From Kitasatospora kifunensis (GTDB lineage Bacteria > Actinomycetota > Actinomycetes > Streptomycetales > Streptomycetaceae): a DNA stretch of 64,000 bases. Positions within the stretch are counted from its first letter, which is position 1. Each line of letters begins with the position of its first letter. The position numbers and the translations under genes are program-made. Where the stretch lies: NCBI RefSeq assembly GCF_014203855.1, contig NZ_JACHJV010000001.1, positions 1,860,001 through 1,924,000 of the forward strand. The letters run 5' to 3'. The notes under the pieces were generated by a model. It had not been told where the DNA came from, made no database searches, and saw only the letters and a program-made list of their open reading frames with translations. Shown piece by piece: positions 1-8,630 of the stretch.

Positions 1-42
1 GTCACCGCCGTTCAACGCGCCAATAGCTGCCAATAGCTGAGG

Positions 43-588
43 TCAGCCGGACATCTCGCCGTCCCCCAGCGCGAGCAGCACGGCACGCAGCGTCCCCGCC
101 AGCGCGGCCCGTTCGCCGTCGTCGAGGGCGGCCAGCAGCCGTTGCTCGGTGGCCAGGTGGTCGGGCAGCGCCTGGTCCACCAGTTCCCGCCCCGCCTCGG
201 TGAGCGCGACGTGCACCACCCGTCCGTCCGTGGTGCTGGGCCGCCGGCTGACCAGGCCGCGCTCCTCCAGCCGTTCCAGGCGCTGGCTGATCGCGCCGGA
301 GGTGACCATCGCCGAGCGCATCAGCTCGGCCGGGGTCAGCAGGTGCGGCGGATCGCTGCGGCGCAGGGTGGCCAGCACGTCGAAGGCGGCGACATCCAGT
401 CCGTGCGCGGCGAAGGTGCGGCGCTGTTCGCCGTCGACCAGGCGGGCCAGGCGCTTGAGCCGACCCAGCACGGCCATCGGCGAGACGTCGAGATCGGGTC
501 GCTGCGCGGCCCACTGGCCGAGGATCCGGTCCACCTGGTCGCGGGGCGGGGCCGTCGGGTCACCGTGCGGGGCGGGGGTGTCTGTCAT
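43..588 (-). CDS. MarR-family transcriptional regulator
   Basis: A 181-residue winged-helix repressor of the MarR type. The helix-turn-helix lies near residues 83-112 (SGAISQRLERLEERGLV) and the wing carries the family DGR motif at about 121-123. The first 20 residues are a loose Pro/Asp-rich extension. It is divergent from an EamA transporter gene, and two near-palindromic boxes lie between them, so it probably represses itself and the transporter. The inducing ligand cannot be told. The family call is secure from motif and length. Confidence 0.9.
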   Translation of the reverse strand: MTDTPAPHGDPTAPPRDQVDRILGQWAAQRPDLDVSPMAVLGRLKRLARLVDGEQRRTFAAHGLDVAAFDVLATLRRSDPPHLLTPAELMRSAMVTSGAISQRLERLEERGLVSRRPSTTDGRVVHVALTEAGRELVDQALPDHLATEQRLLAALDDGERAALAGTLRAVLLALGDGEMSG

Positions 589-608
589 GAGATCAGGCTA
601 GCAATTCT

Positions 609-641
609 CTTAGCGCTGAGATACTTTATCTTAGTGCTAAG
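609..641. promoter_or_regulatory. Twin near-palindromic operator between marR and transporter
   Basis: Two 12-bp near-palindromes, CTTAGCGCTGAG (609-620) and CTTAGTGCTAAG (630-641), are spaced 21 bp centre to centre, two helical turns. A -10-like TACTTT (622-627) sits between them. The GTG of the transporter at 634 lies inside the second box. This is what a MarR dimer-pair site looks like; binding by the neighbouring regulator is inferred. Confidence 0.65.
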
Positions 642-1527
642 GAATCGAGCAGGCGTCATCCTGCTGACCGCGCTCGCCCCCGCCCTGTGGGGGACCACCT
701 ACTACGTGACCACCCAGTTCCTGCCGCCCGACCGCCCGCTGCTCGCCGGGGTGGCCCGCGCGCTGCCCGCCGGGCTGCTGCTGCTCGCGGTCACCCGCCG
801 TCTCCCCCAGGGCAGTTGGTGGTGGCGCTCACTCGTGCTCGGGACGCTCAACATCGGCGCCTCCTTCGCGTTGCTCTTCGTCGCCGCCTACCGGCTGCCC
901 GGCGGCGTGGCCGCCACCATCGGCGCCCTGCAGCCCCTGCTGGTCGCCGCGCTCTCCAGCGGCCTGCTCGGCGAGCGGCTGTCGACCAGGACGGTGCTGA
1001 CCGGACTCGCAGGCGTGGCCGGGGTGAGCCTGCTGGTGCTGCGCGCCAACGCACAGCTGGACGCACTGGGCCTACTGGCCGCCCTCGGCAACACGGTGGC
1101 GATGGCCACCGGCGTGGTGCTGAGCAAGCGCTGGCCCTCACCCGCCCCGCTGGCCAGCACCGGATGGCAACTGATCGCGGGCGGGCTGGTCCTGCTGCCG
1201 GTCACCCTGCTGACCGAGGGCCTGCCATCGGACGGACTGACCGGCCGCAACCTGCTCGGCTACGGCTATCTGACGCTGGTGGGCGCCGCGTTGACCTATG
1301 CGCTCTGGTTCCGCGGCATCCGCAGGCTCGCGCCGACGCAAGTGGCCTTCCTCATCCTGCTCTCCCCGCTGGTCGCCACCCTGGTGGGCTGGCTGGCCCT
1401 CGGCCAGAGCCTGACTCCCGCTCAACTCCTGGGCGCACTGGTGATCGTGGCCGCCCTGGTCCTCGCACAGCTCCGCCCCCGGCGGAAGAACAGCAAGCAG
1501 AAGAAGGAGCAACTCGCATGCGTATAA
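634..1527 (+). CDS. EamA-family drug/metabolite transporter
   Basis: A 297-residue membrane protein with about ten hydrophobic helices and the two EamA repeats. The N-terminus (LTALAPALWGTTYYVTTQFLP) is typical of this family after the first few residues. The GTG at 634 was chosen because it gives the usual N-terminus and the reading frame further upstream is antisense to marR. With TACTTT six bases upstream it may be translated from a leaderless message. It probably exports a small metabolite or toxin under MarR control. Its last ten bases overlap the next gene, so the two are co-transcribed. Confidence 0.8.
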   Translation: MLRNRAGVILLTALAPALWGTTYYVTTQFLPPDRPLLAGVARALPAGLLLLAVTRRLPQGSWWWRSLVLGTLNIGASFALLFVAAYRLPGGVAATIGALQPLLVAALSSGLLGERLSTRTVLTGLAGVAGVSLLVLRANAQLDALGLLAALGNTVAMATGVVLSKRWPSPAPLASTGWQLIAGGLVLLPVTLLTEGLPSDGLTGRNLLGYGYLTLVGAALTYALWFRGIRRLAPTQVAFLILLSPLVATLVGWLALGQSLTPAQLLGALVIVAALVLAQLRPRRKNSKQKKEQLACV

Positions 1528-2150
1528 CCGTCTTCGGCGCCGGTGGCGCCGTCGGCTCCCGGGTGGTCGCCGAGGCCCTCGGGCGCGGCCACCAGGTCAC
1601 CGCCGTGCTGCGCGACGCGCGCCGGGCCGGTCAACTGCCCGCCGCCGCCCTGATCCTGACCGGCGACGCCGCCGATCCGGACCAGGTTGCCGCACTGACG
1701 GCAGGCCACGACCTGGCGATCACCGCCACCCGACCACCCGCCGGGCAGGAGTCGGAACTGCCCATCGTCACCGAGGCGTTGCTGGCCGGCGTGCGCAGGA
1801 GCGGGGTGCGGCTGCTGGTGGTCGGCGGCGCCGCGACCTTGACGCACCCCGACGGCACGGCGGTGCTGGACGCCCCCGACTTCCCCGACTTCCTGCTGCC
1901 CATCGCGCGGGCCTGCGCCCGGCAACTGGACGTCTGCCTGGCCGAGACCGAGGCCGACTGGACGTACCTGAGCCCGCCCGCCCTCCTCGAACCCGGCACC
2001 CGCACCGGCCACTACCGGCTCGGCGCCGACGAACTGGTGATCGGCCCCGACGGCTCCTGCGCCATCTCGATGGAGGACCTGGCGGTCGCGCTGCTGGACG
2101 AGGCCGAGCAGCCGCGCCACCGACGCACCCGCTTCACCGTGGGCTACTGA
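1518..2150 (+). CDS. NAD(P)-binding Rossmann protein (NmrA/YwnB-like)
   Basis: A 210-residue short atypical SDR-type protein. The N-terminal glycine motif FGAGGAVGSRV binds a dinucleotide. A mid-protein segment, RLLVVGGAATL, and the YLSPP element fit NAD(P)H-binding proteins of the YwnB/NmrA group, which lack the full YxxxK catalytic pair. The ATG at 1518 lies within the end of the transporter gene, after AAGGAG at 1504-1509, so the pair is translationally coupled. Whether it is a reductase or a redox sensor cannot be decided from sequence. Confidence 0.75.
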   Translation: MRITVFGAGGAVGSRVVAEALGRGHQVTAVLRDARRAGQLPAAALILTGDAADPDQVAALTAGHDLAITATRPPAGQESELPIVTEALLAGVRRSGVRLLVVGGAATLTHPDGTAVLDAPDFPDFLLPIARACARQLDVCLAETEADWTYLSPPALLEPGTRTGHYRLGADELVIGPDGSCAISMEDLAVALLDEAEQPRHRRTRFTVGY

Positions 2151-2159
2151 GCACTGGCC

Positions 2160-2891
2160 TCAGGAGGTGAGCGGCCCGATCCTCAGCGAGTGGATGGTCG
2201 GACCCGCGCAGTGCTGGGTGTCCCAGGGCAGGAAGAGTGCCGCCTTCTCGCCGGGCGGGTAGATCCGCAGGCCCTTGGCCGGGCTGAGCTGGCACTGGCC
2301 CGGGTCGTAGCCGCCGACTCCGTTGGAATCGTGCAGGGTGGCCTTCGCGGTGCCGTGCGGGGCCAAGGTCACGGTGCGGTACGGCTCGCCGGTGCGGTCG
2401 GCGGCGTTGCCGGACTGCTGCCCTGCGGCGGCCACGTAGGAGACGCCCGGGTAGCCGGCCAGCGTGCAGGTCCGGCTGGAGGTGTTGGTGAAGACCAGGG
2501 TGGAGTAGTACTGGCCCGCGCCGACGCCCGGATCACTCTGCGCCACGCTGAGTTCGGCGCTGGTGCAGGCGTCGGGACCGGCCGTCCCCGGTGAGCCGAG
2601 CGAGGCCGTGGTGGTCCCCGGGTTGGAGGCCGACGGCTCGGCGGACCCGGGCGCCGAACCACCGGAGGCAGAGCCGCCGGAGGCCGAGGAGCCCGGCGCG
2701 GAGCCCGTGGGCAACGAGCCGCCGGACGACGAACCTGCGGGTGCGGAGGTCACGGGCGCGGAGGTCACGGGCGCGGAGGCCGTCGGGGCGGAGGAGGTGC
2801 TCGACGACGAACAGCCGGCCAGGGTGAGGGTTGCAGCCGCAGCCACCAGGGTGGCGGCGGCCAGGGAGGTCCGAGCGAGCCTGCGGGACAT
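2160..2891 (-). CDS. DUF4232 lipoprotein
   Basis: A 243-residue secreted lipoprotein. The signal peptide ends in the lipobox LAGC with the modified Cys at 27. A low-complexity Ser/Gly/Pro/Ala linker follows to about residue 105, then a DUF4232 domain with paired cysteines (ACTSAEL near its start, TCTLAGYPG, QCQLS, HCAGP). The ATG at 2891 is preceded by AAGGAG; an upstream in-frame ATG gives a poor signal peptide and was not used. DUF4232 proteins are common on streptomycete surfaces and their function is unknown. Confidence 0.85.
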   Translation of the reverse strand: MSRRLARTSLAAATLVAAAATLTLAGCSSSSTSSAPTASAPVTSAPVTSAPAGSSSGGSLPTGSAPGSSASGGSASGGSAPGSAEPSASNPGTTTASLGSPGTAGPDACTSAELSVAQSDPGVGAGQYYSTLVFTNTSSRTCTLAGYPGVSYVAAAGQQSGNAADRTGEPYRTVTLAPHGTAKATLHDSNGVGGYDPGQCQLSPAKGLRIYPPGEKAALFLPWDTQHCAGPTIHSLRIGPLTS

Positions 2892-2998
2892 CGTGGTGCT
2901 CCTTCGCCGAGTCAGCGGGGTCAACGTGGTTGACACGCTTCACTGTGCCCGACTCGGCTGCCCGCTACCCGCTCTGATACACGCCTGTGGCAGAACCC

Positions 2999-3023
2999 GG
3001 GCAACCCCGTGACGGGGTCGCCC
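2999..3023 (-). terminator. Hairpin terminator of the VKOR/DsbA operon
   Basis: A GC-rich hairpin pairs ACCCC with GGGGT and is extended by GGGC/GCCC across one mismatch. It lies just beyond the VKOR stop codon on the minus strand. There is no clear U tract, which is common in this group. Confidence 0.55.
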
Positions 3024-3036
3024 GGGCCGCCCCGAC

Positions 3037-3663
3037 TCAGATCAAGGTCTTCCAGTAGTACCAGAACCTGTTGAGGATCAGCAGCGCGATCACGGCGTAC
3101 CAGAGCACCGGAACCACCCAGTGGTACCGGTTCAACTCCCGCACCACGGGCCGCAGTCGATCACTGACCGGAATGACTCCGCTACGCAGGTTGAACAGTG
3201 TGGTGTACCAGAAGATCGCGATGGTCACCACCCAGACCAGCATGCAGAACGGGCAGAGCGCGCCGATCACGTAGAGCGTCTGGGTCATCAGCCAGGTGAT
3301 CAGCACCACGGCCAGCAGCGACACGAACTGCAGGCCGAGCCAGAACCACGGACGGAACCGGGCACCCGCCAGCACGGCGGCGGCGATGGTCAGCACCACG
3401 CCGAAACCCACCAGCCCCAACAGCGAGTTGGGGAACCCGAAGAGCGCGGCCTGATGGGTGCGCATCACCGAGCCGCAGCTGATGATCGGGTTGATGTTGC
3501 AACTGGGTACGTAGTTCGGGTTCTCCAGAAGCCGGATCTTGTCGATGGTGAGCACCGACGAGCCGTACAGACCCAGCGCGCCGGCGATCGCCAGCAGCCA
3601 GGTGAACGCACGCGCGGGCCCGCGCTCGGCCACGAGCCCTCTCCCCTCGTCGGCGGTGGTCAC
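3037..3663 (-). CDS. Vitamin K epoxide reductase (VKOR) family membrane protein
   Basis: A 208-residue membrane protein with five predicted helices. It has the two VKOR cysteine pairs: one in the loop PSCNINPIISCGSV and the redox CPFC motif in the fourth helix. Bacterial VKOR reoxidises a periplasmic DsbA-like partner and passes electrons to quinone. The GTG start overlaps the TGA of the upstream DsbA-like gene (GTGA), so the two are translated as a unit, which supports a joint disulfide-forming pathway. Confidence 0.9.
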   Translation of the reverse strand: MTTADEGRGLVAERGPARAFTWLLAIAGALGLYGSSVLTIDKIRLLENPNYVPSCNINPIISCGSVMRTHQAALFGFPNSLLGLVGFGVVLTIAAAVLAGARFRPWFWLGLQFVSLLAVVLITWLMTQTLYVIGALCPFCMLVWVVTIAIFWYTTLFNLRSGVIPVSDRLRPVVRELNRYHWVVPVLWYAVIALLILNRFWYYWKTLI

Positions 3664-4514
3664 TTGGTACCTGTGCCCTGCTGGATCAACGTGGTGTACT
3701 GCGCGGCGCTGATCGGGTTGCCGGCGCCGTCGAACAGGGTCAGCTGCTTGCCGTCCAGCTTCATGGTCGGGGTCCCCTGCACACCGCTGCTGTTGAAGGC
3801 GGCGGCCACCTTCTGCGCCCACGGCAGGTAGGTGCCGTCCTGGACGGCCTTGACGAAGGCGTCGGTCTTCAGGCCCGGCACCTTGGCCGCGACGTCCAGG
3901 ATCGTGTTGACGCTGCCGTAGCCGTCGGTCTCCTCGCTGGGCTGGTTCGCGTAGAGCTCGTCGTGGAACTTCTTGAAGTCGTCCACGCTCTGGTTCAGCG
4001 CCGCCCCGGCCGCCGCCAGCGCGGTGATCGAGCCCTTGCCGCCGAGGTTGTTGTCCAGGAAAGCGGCCATATGGTACTGGATCTTGTACGTGCCGTTGTC
4101 GGCCAGCTGCTGCACGGTCGGGCCGTTGGACTCCTCGAACTTCTTGCAGATCGGGCAGCGGAAGTCCTCGTAGACGTCCAGGGTGTGGGCGGCGTCGGCC
4201 TTGCCGTAGGTCACCACGGTCCCGTCCGGGCCACCGGCGTTGGCGGGCACGACCAGCGGGGCCGAGCTGCCGCCGGAGGAGGCGGAGGTGCTGCTGTGAC
4301 CGGTACCGCTCTTGATCGCGATCGCCACGCCGCCGATCAGCGCGGCCACCACGACCGCCGAGGCGCCGATCACGATCCGGCGCCGGATCGCCTCGGCCCG
4401 CACCTCGCGGGCCCGGGCCTCGGCCATCCGCTCACGGCGTGCGGCGCTCTTCGGGTCATAGCCCTGCTGCGACTTGTTGCTGTTCTTCGCGGAGTTGTTC
4501 GACTTACTGCTCAT
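3660..4514 (-). CDS. DsbA-like membrane-anchored thioredoxin-fold oxidoreductase
   Basis: A 284-residue protein. A basic, Ser/Asn-rich cytoplasmic N-terminus is followed by one membrane helix at about 47-67 and an extracytoplasmic thioredoxin-like domain (Thioredoxin_4 type). The active site is CPIC (C120, C123), and the cis-proline loop is GTPTMKLDG. It probably oxidises thiols of secreted proteins and is recharged by the VKOR gene overlapping its stop. ATG 4514 has an AGGA ribosome site; a longer in-frame start reads through Pro-rich sequence and was rejected. Confidence 0.88.
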   Translation of the reverse strand: MSSKSNNSAKNSNKSQQGYDPKSAARRERMAEARAREVRAEAIRRRIVIGASAVVVAALIGGVAIAIKSGTGHSSTSASSGGSSAPLVVPANAGGPDGTVVTYGKADAAHTLDVYEDFRCPICKKFEESNGPTVQQLADNGTYKIQYHMAAFLDNNLGGKGSITALAAAGAALNQSVDDFKKFHDELYANQPSEETDGYGSVNTILDVAAKVPGLKTDAFVKAVQDGTYLPWAQKVAAAFNSSGVQGTPTMKLDGKQLTLFDGAGNPISAAQYTTLIQQGTGTK

Positions 4515-4631
4515 GGGTCGGTCCTGTCCGCGTCGCCCGGGCGGGCAGCTCTCGGGGACGCTTGAAGCGGGGGTGGGCGTCAGCGGCGCACACACCACTG
4601 GCCGACGCCCCCGCGAGGTGGCGGGACGGGC

Positions 4632-5306
4632 TCAGCAGGCGAGTGCGAAGGACGCCGGCGGTCCGCGGTGACGGGACGGTGCGAGCGGCAGGTCCTCGGT
4701 GGGCGCGTGCTCGGGCCGGGGCTCGGGCAACGGTGAACCGGAGGCGGGACGGGCCGGGATCGGCGCGAGCAGCAGCAGGGCGCGCAGCGCGTCCGGAGCC
4801 AGCCGGGCCAGCGCGCCGAAGAGCTCGGGCAACCGGGCCAGGGCGGCATCCGCCAGTCGCAGGCAGAGCGCGGCCACCAGGGTGACCACCACCTGCACGG
4901 TCAGCAGCACCAGCTCGAGCACCGTCGGGGCCAGTGAGAGCGTGCTCCCGCCACCGCCGACCGAGCCACCGCCGCAGACCATCAGGTCCAGGCCGTGGCC
5001 GCCCATGTGCTGGACGCCGCTCGGCGGGGCACAGGTGTCCTGGCCCAGGTTGAAGGTGGTGTTGAGCAGCAGCTCGACCGGCAGCATCAACGCGGCGATC
5101 TGGAAGAAGCCGCGATCGGCCCCGGCCAGCACCGCGGCCACCGCGAAGACCACCACACCGGCGGCGACGACCACGCTCACCGGCAACGGCCGCCCGGTCA
5201 CCACCACCTGGCCGGCCGCGGCCAGCGGAACGGCCAGCGCGGCGAAGAACATCGCGCGCAGCGTCCGGGTCAGGCGGCAGGTGGTCACGGTTCCGGAGTA
5301 TGTCAT
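4632..5306 (-). CDS. Multi-pass membrane protein of unknown function
   Basis: A 224-residue protein with about four hydrophobic helices in residues 15-150. The extracytoplasmic loop is rich in Gly and has two Cys (DTCAPPSG and MVCGGG). It ends in a Pro/Arg-rich cytoplasmic tail. No family was recognised. It lies 117 bp upstream of the DsbA-like gene on the same strand and may belong to that operon; the cysteine-containing loop would be a plausible substrate, which is inference only. Confidence 0.65.
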   Translation of the reverse strand: MTYSGTVTTCRLTRTLRAMFFAALAVPLAAAGQVVVTGRPLPVSVVVAAGVVVFAVAAVLAGADRGFFQIAALMLPVELLLNTTFNLGQDTCAPPSGVQHMGGHGLDLMVCGGGSVGGGGSTLSLAPTVLELVLLTVQVVVTLVAALCLRLADAALARLPELFGALARLAPDALRALLLLAPIPARPASGSPLPEPRPEHAPTEDLPLAPSRHRGPPASFALAC

Positions 5307-5401
5307 GGGACGGTCGACCGGGACGAGGGTGCGAACGCCCTTCGGGGGTGAGAAAAGCCGCAGAAGCAGCTGGAACTCATCACGGGAGTCTCATGCGCAG
5401 C

Positions 5402-5438
5402 GGGGAACCCACCCGCCCACTCGTGGGGAACCCACCCG
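5402..5438. repeat. 14-bp direct repeat in divergent intergenic region
   Basis: GGGGAACCCACCCG occurs at 5402-5415 and again at 5425-5438, a 23-bp period, about two helical turns. It sits between two divergent membrane-protein genes and could be a regulator binding pair or a small tandem duplication. Confidence 0.5.
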
Positions 5439-5512
5439 TCCCCTTGTGTCGAACACGCCAGCGCCCCCGAAAGCTCCAGCGACACCCAGGGTCGCCGTGC
5501 GAGCATGCCCCG

Positions 5513-6505
5513 GTGACAACGGGGATACCGCGGACGCGGGAAGCAAACAGGGCGGCCTGGCTCAGGTCGCGATGGCTCAGGCCGCGCACAGTGATCATGG
5601 TGGCGGGGGCGCTGGTCTTCGCGGCGCTCCTCTACACCCAGGCCGCGCTCGACCGGAACGAGTACGGCCTGCTGCTGGGCTCCGACCCCGGCTGGGCGCT
5701 GCTGGCCGTGCTCGCGATGGTGCTCAGCTACCCGGTCGCGACCCTGGGCTTCCTCGGCTTCGTGCCCGAGCGGATCGGCTTCGCCCGCGCCGGGCTGGCC
5801 CAGCTGGCCGGCTCCTTCGTGCGGCTGGTGGCACCCAGCGGCCTGGGCGGGATGGCGCTCAACACCCGGCTGCTGCTGCGCGCCGGGATAGCTCCGGGCC
5901 CGGCAGCCTCCAGCGTGGGGGCCGGGCAGCTGGTCGGCCTGCTGCTGCACCTGCTGCAGCTCGGCTTCTTCCTCTGGCTCACCGGCTTCCACCCCGACCA
6001 GAAGTCCGACCACACCGGTGAGCTCGTGGTCCTCGGCTGTGTCGGCGTGCTGCTGGCGACCGTGCTGGTCCTGCTGACCGTGCCGCGCTGGCGGCGCTGG
6101 GCACTGGGTCGGCTGCGCCCGCTGACCGAGGGCTCGGTGACCCGGCTGCGTGACCTGGCCCGCCACCCGCGCCACCTCACCGTCGGGGTGCTCGGCCAGC
6201 TGCTGATCTCGATGACCCTGGCGAGTTGCCTCTACTGCTGCATGCGGGCGATGGGCTACGAACCCAGGTTCGCCACGGTGGCCGTCGCCTTCCTGCTCGG
6301 CAACGCGGTGGGCTCGGCGGTGCCGACCCCGGGCGGGGTCGGCGGCGTGGAGGCGGCCACCGCGGAGGTGCTGTCGGCCACCACCGGGCTCGGCTACGCC
6401 CAGGCGCTGGGGCCCGTGGTGCTGTTCCGGCTGATCACCGTGGTCCTGCCGGTGCTGCCCGGGTGGGCGGCGCTCGGGCTGCTGCAGCGCCGCCAGGTGC
6501 TCTGA
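5513..6505 (+). CDS. YbhN/UPF0104-family membrane protein (flippase-like)
   Basis: A 330-residue integral membrane protein with about eight helices. The C-terminal signature TPGGVGGVEAA is diagnostic of the lysylphosphatidylglycerol-synthetase transmembrane/UPF0104 family, which moves or modifies lipids and acts without the aminoacyl-transferase domain. GTG 5513 was chosen because it opens just before the first helix; earlier in-frame starts add a Pro/Arg-rich tail. No strong ribosome site is visible, so the start is uncertain. A 16-bp tandem repeat begins inside its stop codon. Confidence 0.75.
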   Translation: MTTGIPRTREANRAAWLRSRWLRPRTVIMVAGALVFAALLYTQAALDRNEYGLLLGSDPGWALLAVLAMVLSYPVATLGFLGFVPERIGFARAGLAQLAGSFVRLVAPSGLGGMALNTRLLLRAGIAPGPAASSVGAGQLVGLLLHLLQLGFFLWLTGFHPDQKSDHTGELVVLGCVGVLLATVLVLLTVPRWRRWALGRLRPLTEGSVTRLRDLARHPRHLTVGVLGQLLISMTLASCLYCCMRAMGYEPRFATVAVAFLLGNAVGSAVPTPGGVGGVEAATAEVLSATTGLGYAQALGPVVLFRLITVVLPVLPGWAALGLLQRRQVL

Positions 6506-6567
6506 ACGCGTCGTGCTCCGAACTCGTCGTGCTCCGTACGCGTCGTGCTCTGAACGCGTCGCGTCGC
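6504..6567 (+). repeat. 16-bp tandem repeat spanning a stop codon
   Basis: Four consecutive 16-bp units follow GAACGCGTCGTGCTCC (6504-6519, 6520-6535, 6536-6551, last unit degenerate 6552-6567). The first unit starts within the TGA of the YbhN-like gene. Confidence 0.85.
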
Positions 6568-6591
6568 GAAGCCCTCGGCGCCCGAGGATGA

Positions 6592-6626
6592 CTGAGGATG
6601 GCTGACGGAACGTCACCCATCCTCAG
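6592..6626 (+). promoter_or_regulatory. Nested perfect hairpin just before the flavin reductase start
   Basis: The outer stem CTGAGGATGG (6592-6601) pairs with CCATCCTCAG (6617-6626). An inner stem TGACG/CGTCA closes a GAA loop. Only one C/C mismatch interrupts 15 bp of pairing. It ends 11 bases before the ATG at 6638 and overlaps the ribosome-site region, so it could be an operator or an RNA switch as well as a terminator of the upstream gene. Confidence 0.6.
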
Positions 6627-6637
6627 GGAGTCCGCAG

Positions 6638-8122
6638 ATGACCACCAAGAGCACCGAATACGACGTCATCGTGGTCGGCGCCGGCCCGACCGGCGAGAAC
6701 GTGGCCGACCGGACCAGCGCCGCCGGGCTGAGCACCGTCCTGGTGGAGAGCGAACTGGTCGGCGGCGAGTGCTCCTACTGGGCCTGCATGCCCAGCAAGG
6801 CGCTGCTTCGCCCGCCCGCCGCACTGGCCGCCGCCCGCGCGGTGGCCGGCTCGCGCGAGGCGGCCACCGGAACGCTGGACGCGGCGGCCGTGCTGGCCCG
6901 CCGGGACTCCTTCGTCTCCCACTGGAAGGACGACGGCCAGGCGGCCTGGGTGGCCGGGGCCGGCATCGAGCTGGTGCGCGGCGAGGGCCGACTGGACGGC
7001 CCACGGCGGGTGCTGGTGCGCACGCCGGAGGGCGACGAGCGGCTGCTCACCGCCCGGCACGCGGTGGCACTGTGCACCGGCAGCCGCGCGGTGCTGCCCG
7101 CCGACCTGCCCGGACTGGCCGAAGCCAAGCCGTGGACCAGCCGGGAGGCCACCAGCGCCCAGCGTGTGCCCGAACGGCTGCTGGTGGTCGGCGGCGGCGT
7201 GGTGGGTGTGGAGATGGCCACGGCCTGGCAGGCCCTGGGCGCCCGGGTCACCCTGCTGGTCCGGGGCGAGCGGCTGCTGCCGCGCCTGGAACCGTTCGCC
7301 GGCGAGCTGGTCGCCGCCGGGCTGCGCGCGGCGGGCGTGGTGGTACGCACCGGCGTGCAGACGACGGCCGTGCGGCGGGACGGCGCGGTGGTGACCGTCC
7401 GACTCGACGACGGCAGCGAACTGGCCGCCGAGGAGGTGCTCTTCGCCACCGGCCGGGCGCCGCGCACCGAGCGGCTCGGCCTGGCCGGCGTCGGACTGGT
7501 CGACGGAAGCTGGCTGACCGTGGACGACAGTTGCGCGGTACAGGGCGCGGCCGAGGCGCCGGGCGCCAAGGGCCCGTGGCTGTACGCGGCCGGTGACCTC
7601 AACCACCGCGCGCTCCTCACCCACCAGGGCAAGTACCAAGCGCGGATCGCGGGCGCCGCGATCGCCGCCCGCGCACTGGGCCGACCGCTGGAGCTGGGCG
7701 CCTGGGGCGCGCACGCGGCCACCGCCGACCTGGCCGCGGTGCCGCAGGTGGTCTTCACCGAACCGGAGGTGGCGGCGGTCGGCCTCAGCGCCGAGCAGGC
7801 CGAACGGGCCGGGCACCGGGCGCGGGTGGTCGACTACGAGCTCGGCCGGGTGGCCGGCGCCTCCCTCGTGGCCGACGACTACCAGGGGCGGGCCCGGATG
7901 GTGGTCGACCAGGAGCGCGAAGTGCTGCTGGGCGTCACCTTCGTCGGGCCCGGGGTGGGCGAGTTGCTGCACGCGGCGACCATCGCGGTGGTCGGCCAAG
8001 TGCCGATCGACCGGCTCTGGCACGCGGTGCCCTCCTACCCGACGGTCAGTGAGATCTGGCTGCGGCTGCTCGAGACCTACCGGGACGCGCAGCAGGACGA
8101 CGCGCACCGGGACGCGGAATAG
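6638..8122 (+). CDS. FAD-dependent pyridine nucleotide-disulfide oxidoreductase
   Basis: A 494-residue class I flavin disulfide reductase related to dihydrolipoamide dehydrogenase and mercuric reductase. It has the FAD glycine motif VVGAGPTGENVAD near the N-terminus and a redox pair CSYWAC (CX4C) in the first helix region. The NAD(P) motif is VVGGGVVGVEMA, and the FAD motif YAAGDLNH and a C-terminal dimer domain follow. The usual HPTxSE reads YPTVSE, so the catalytic His is missing at that place, as in several actinomycete paralogues. A thioredoxin gene follows 28 bp later, suggesting a shared thiol role, but the substrate is unknown. Confidence 0.9.
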   Translation: MTTKSTEYDVIVVGAGPTGENVADRTSAAGLSTVLVESELVGGECSYWACMPSKALLRPPAALAAARAVAGSREAATGTLDAAAVLARRDSFVSHWKDDGQAAWVAGAGIELVRGEGRLDGPRRVLVRTPEGDERLLTARHAVALCTGSRAVLPADLPGLAEAKPWTSREATSAQRVPERLLVVGGGVVGVEMATAWQALGARVTLLVRGERLLPRLEPFAGELVAAGLRAAGVVVRTGVQTTAVRRDGAVVTVRLDDGSELAAEEVLFATGRAPRTERLGLAGVGLVDGSWLTVDDSCAVQGAAEAPGAKGPWLYAAGDLNHRALLTHQGKYQARIAGAAIAARALGRPLELGAWGAHAATADLAAVPQVVFTEPEVAAVGLSAEQAERAGHRARVVDYELGRVAGASLVADDYQGRARMVVDQEREVLLGVTFVGPGVGELLHAATIAVVGQVPIDRLWHAVPSYPTVSEIWLRLLETYRDAQQDDAHRDAE

Positions 8123-8150
8123 CCGCGAGGCGGCGGCCGTTGAGCCCGAC

Positions 8151-8519
8151 ATGACTACCGTGGAACTCACCAAGGACAACTTCGACGAGGTCGTCACCGC
8201 GGATTCCTTCGTCCTGATCGACTTCTGGGCGACCTGGTGTCCGCCGTGCCGCCGCTTCGCCCCGGTCTACGACAAGGCTGCCGAGAGCCACCCCGACCTG
8301 GTCTTCGGCAAGGTGGACACCGAGGCGCAGCAGGAGTTGGCAGCCGCGTTCAACATCACCTCGATCCCCACCCTGGCGATCATCCGGGAGAACGTGATGA
8401 TCTTCTCCCAGGCCGGCGCACTGCCCGCGGCCGCCTTGGAGCAGGTCATCCAGCAGGCGAAGAAGCTGGACATGGCCGAGGTGCACGCGAAGGTCGCGGC
8501 CGAGCAGGCGCAAGGCTGA
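8151..8519 (+). CDS. Thioredoxin
   Basis: A 122-residue cytosolic thioredoxin. The active site WCPPC differs from the classical WCGPC. The cis-proline TSIPTLAII segment and helix alpha-4 are normal. The C-terminus extends about 15 residues past the fold. It is co-directional with the flavin disulfide reductase 28 bp upstream and is followed by a strong hairpin, so the two likely form a small redox operon. Confidence 0.92.
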   Translation: MTTVELTKDNFDEVVTADSFVLIDFWATWCPPCRRFAPVYDKAAESHPDLVFGKVDTEAQQELAAAFNITSIPTLAIIRENVMIFSQAGALPAAALEQVIQQAKKLDMAEVHAKVAAEQAQG

Positions 8520-8541
8520 GCAGGCTGCGGTGGCCGAATCG

Positions 8542-8580
8542 TTGGTGTGGGAAGTCGAACCGGCCGACTTCCCACACCAA
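8542..8580. terminator. 16-bp perfect hairpin terminator after thioredoxin
   Basis: A perfect 16-bp inverted repeat (8542-8557 with 8565-8580) and a 7-base loop lie 22 bp after the thioredoxin stop, followed by TTGT. It probably terminates the redox operon. Confidence 0.8.
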
Positions 8581-8630
8581 TTGTCGCGATTCGCCCACAG
8601 AGCGTGAGCAAGTGTGCACAGACTAATGCC

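Noticed and set aside
5303..6616. A 437-residue minus-strand frame opposite the YbhN-like gene
   Set aside because: Shadow frame caused by high GC; the plus strand has the family signature and membrane helices.
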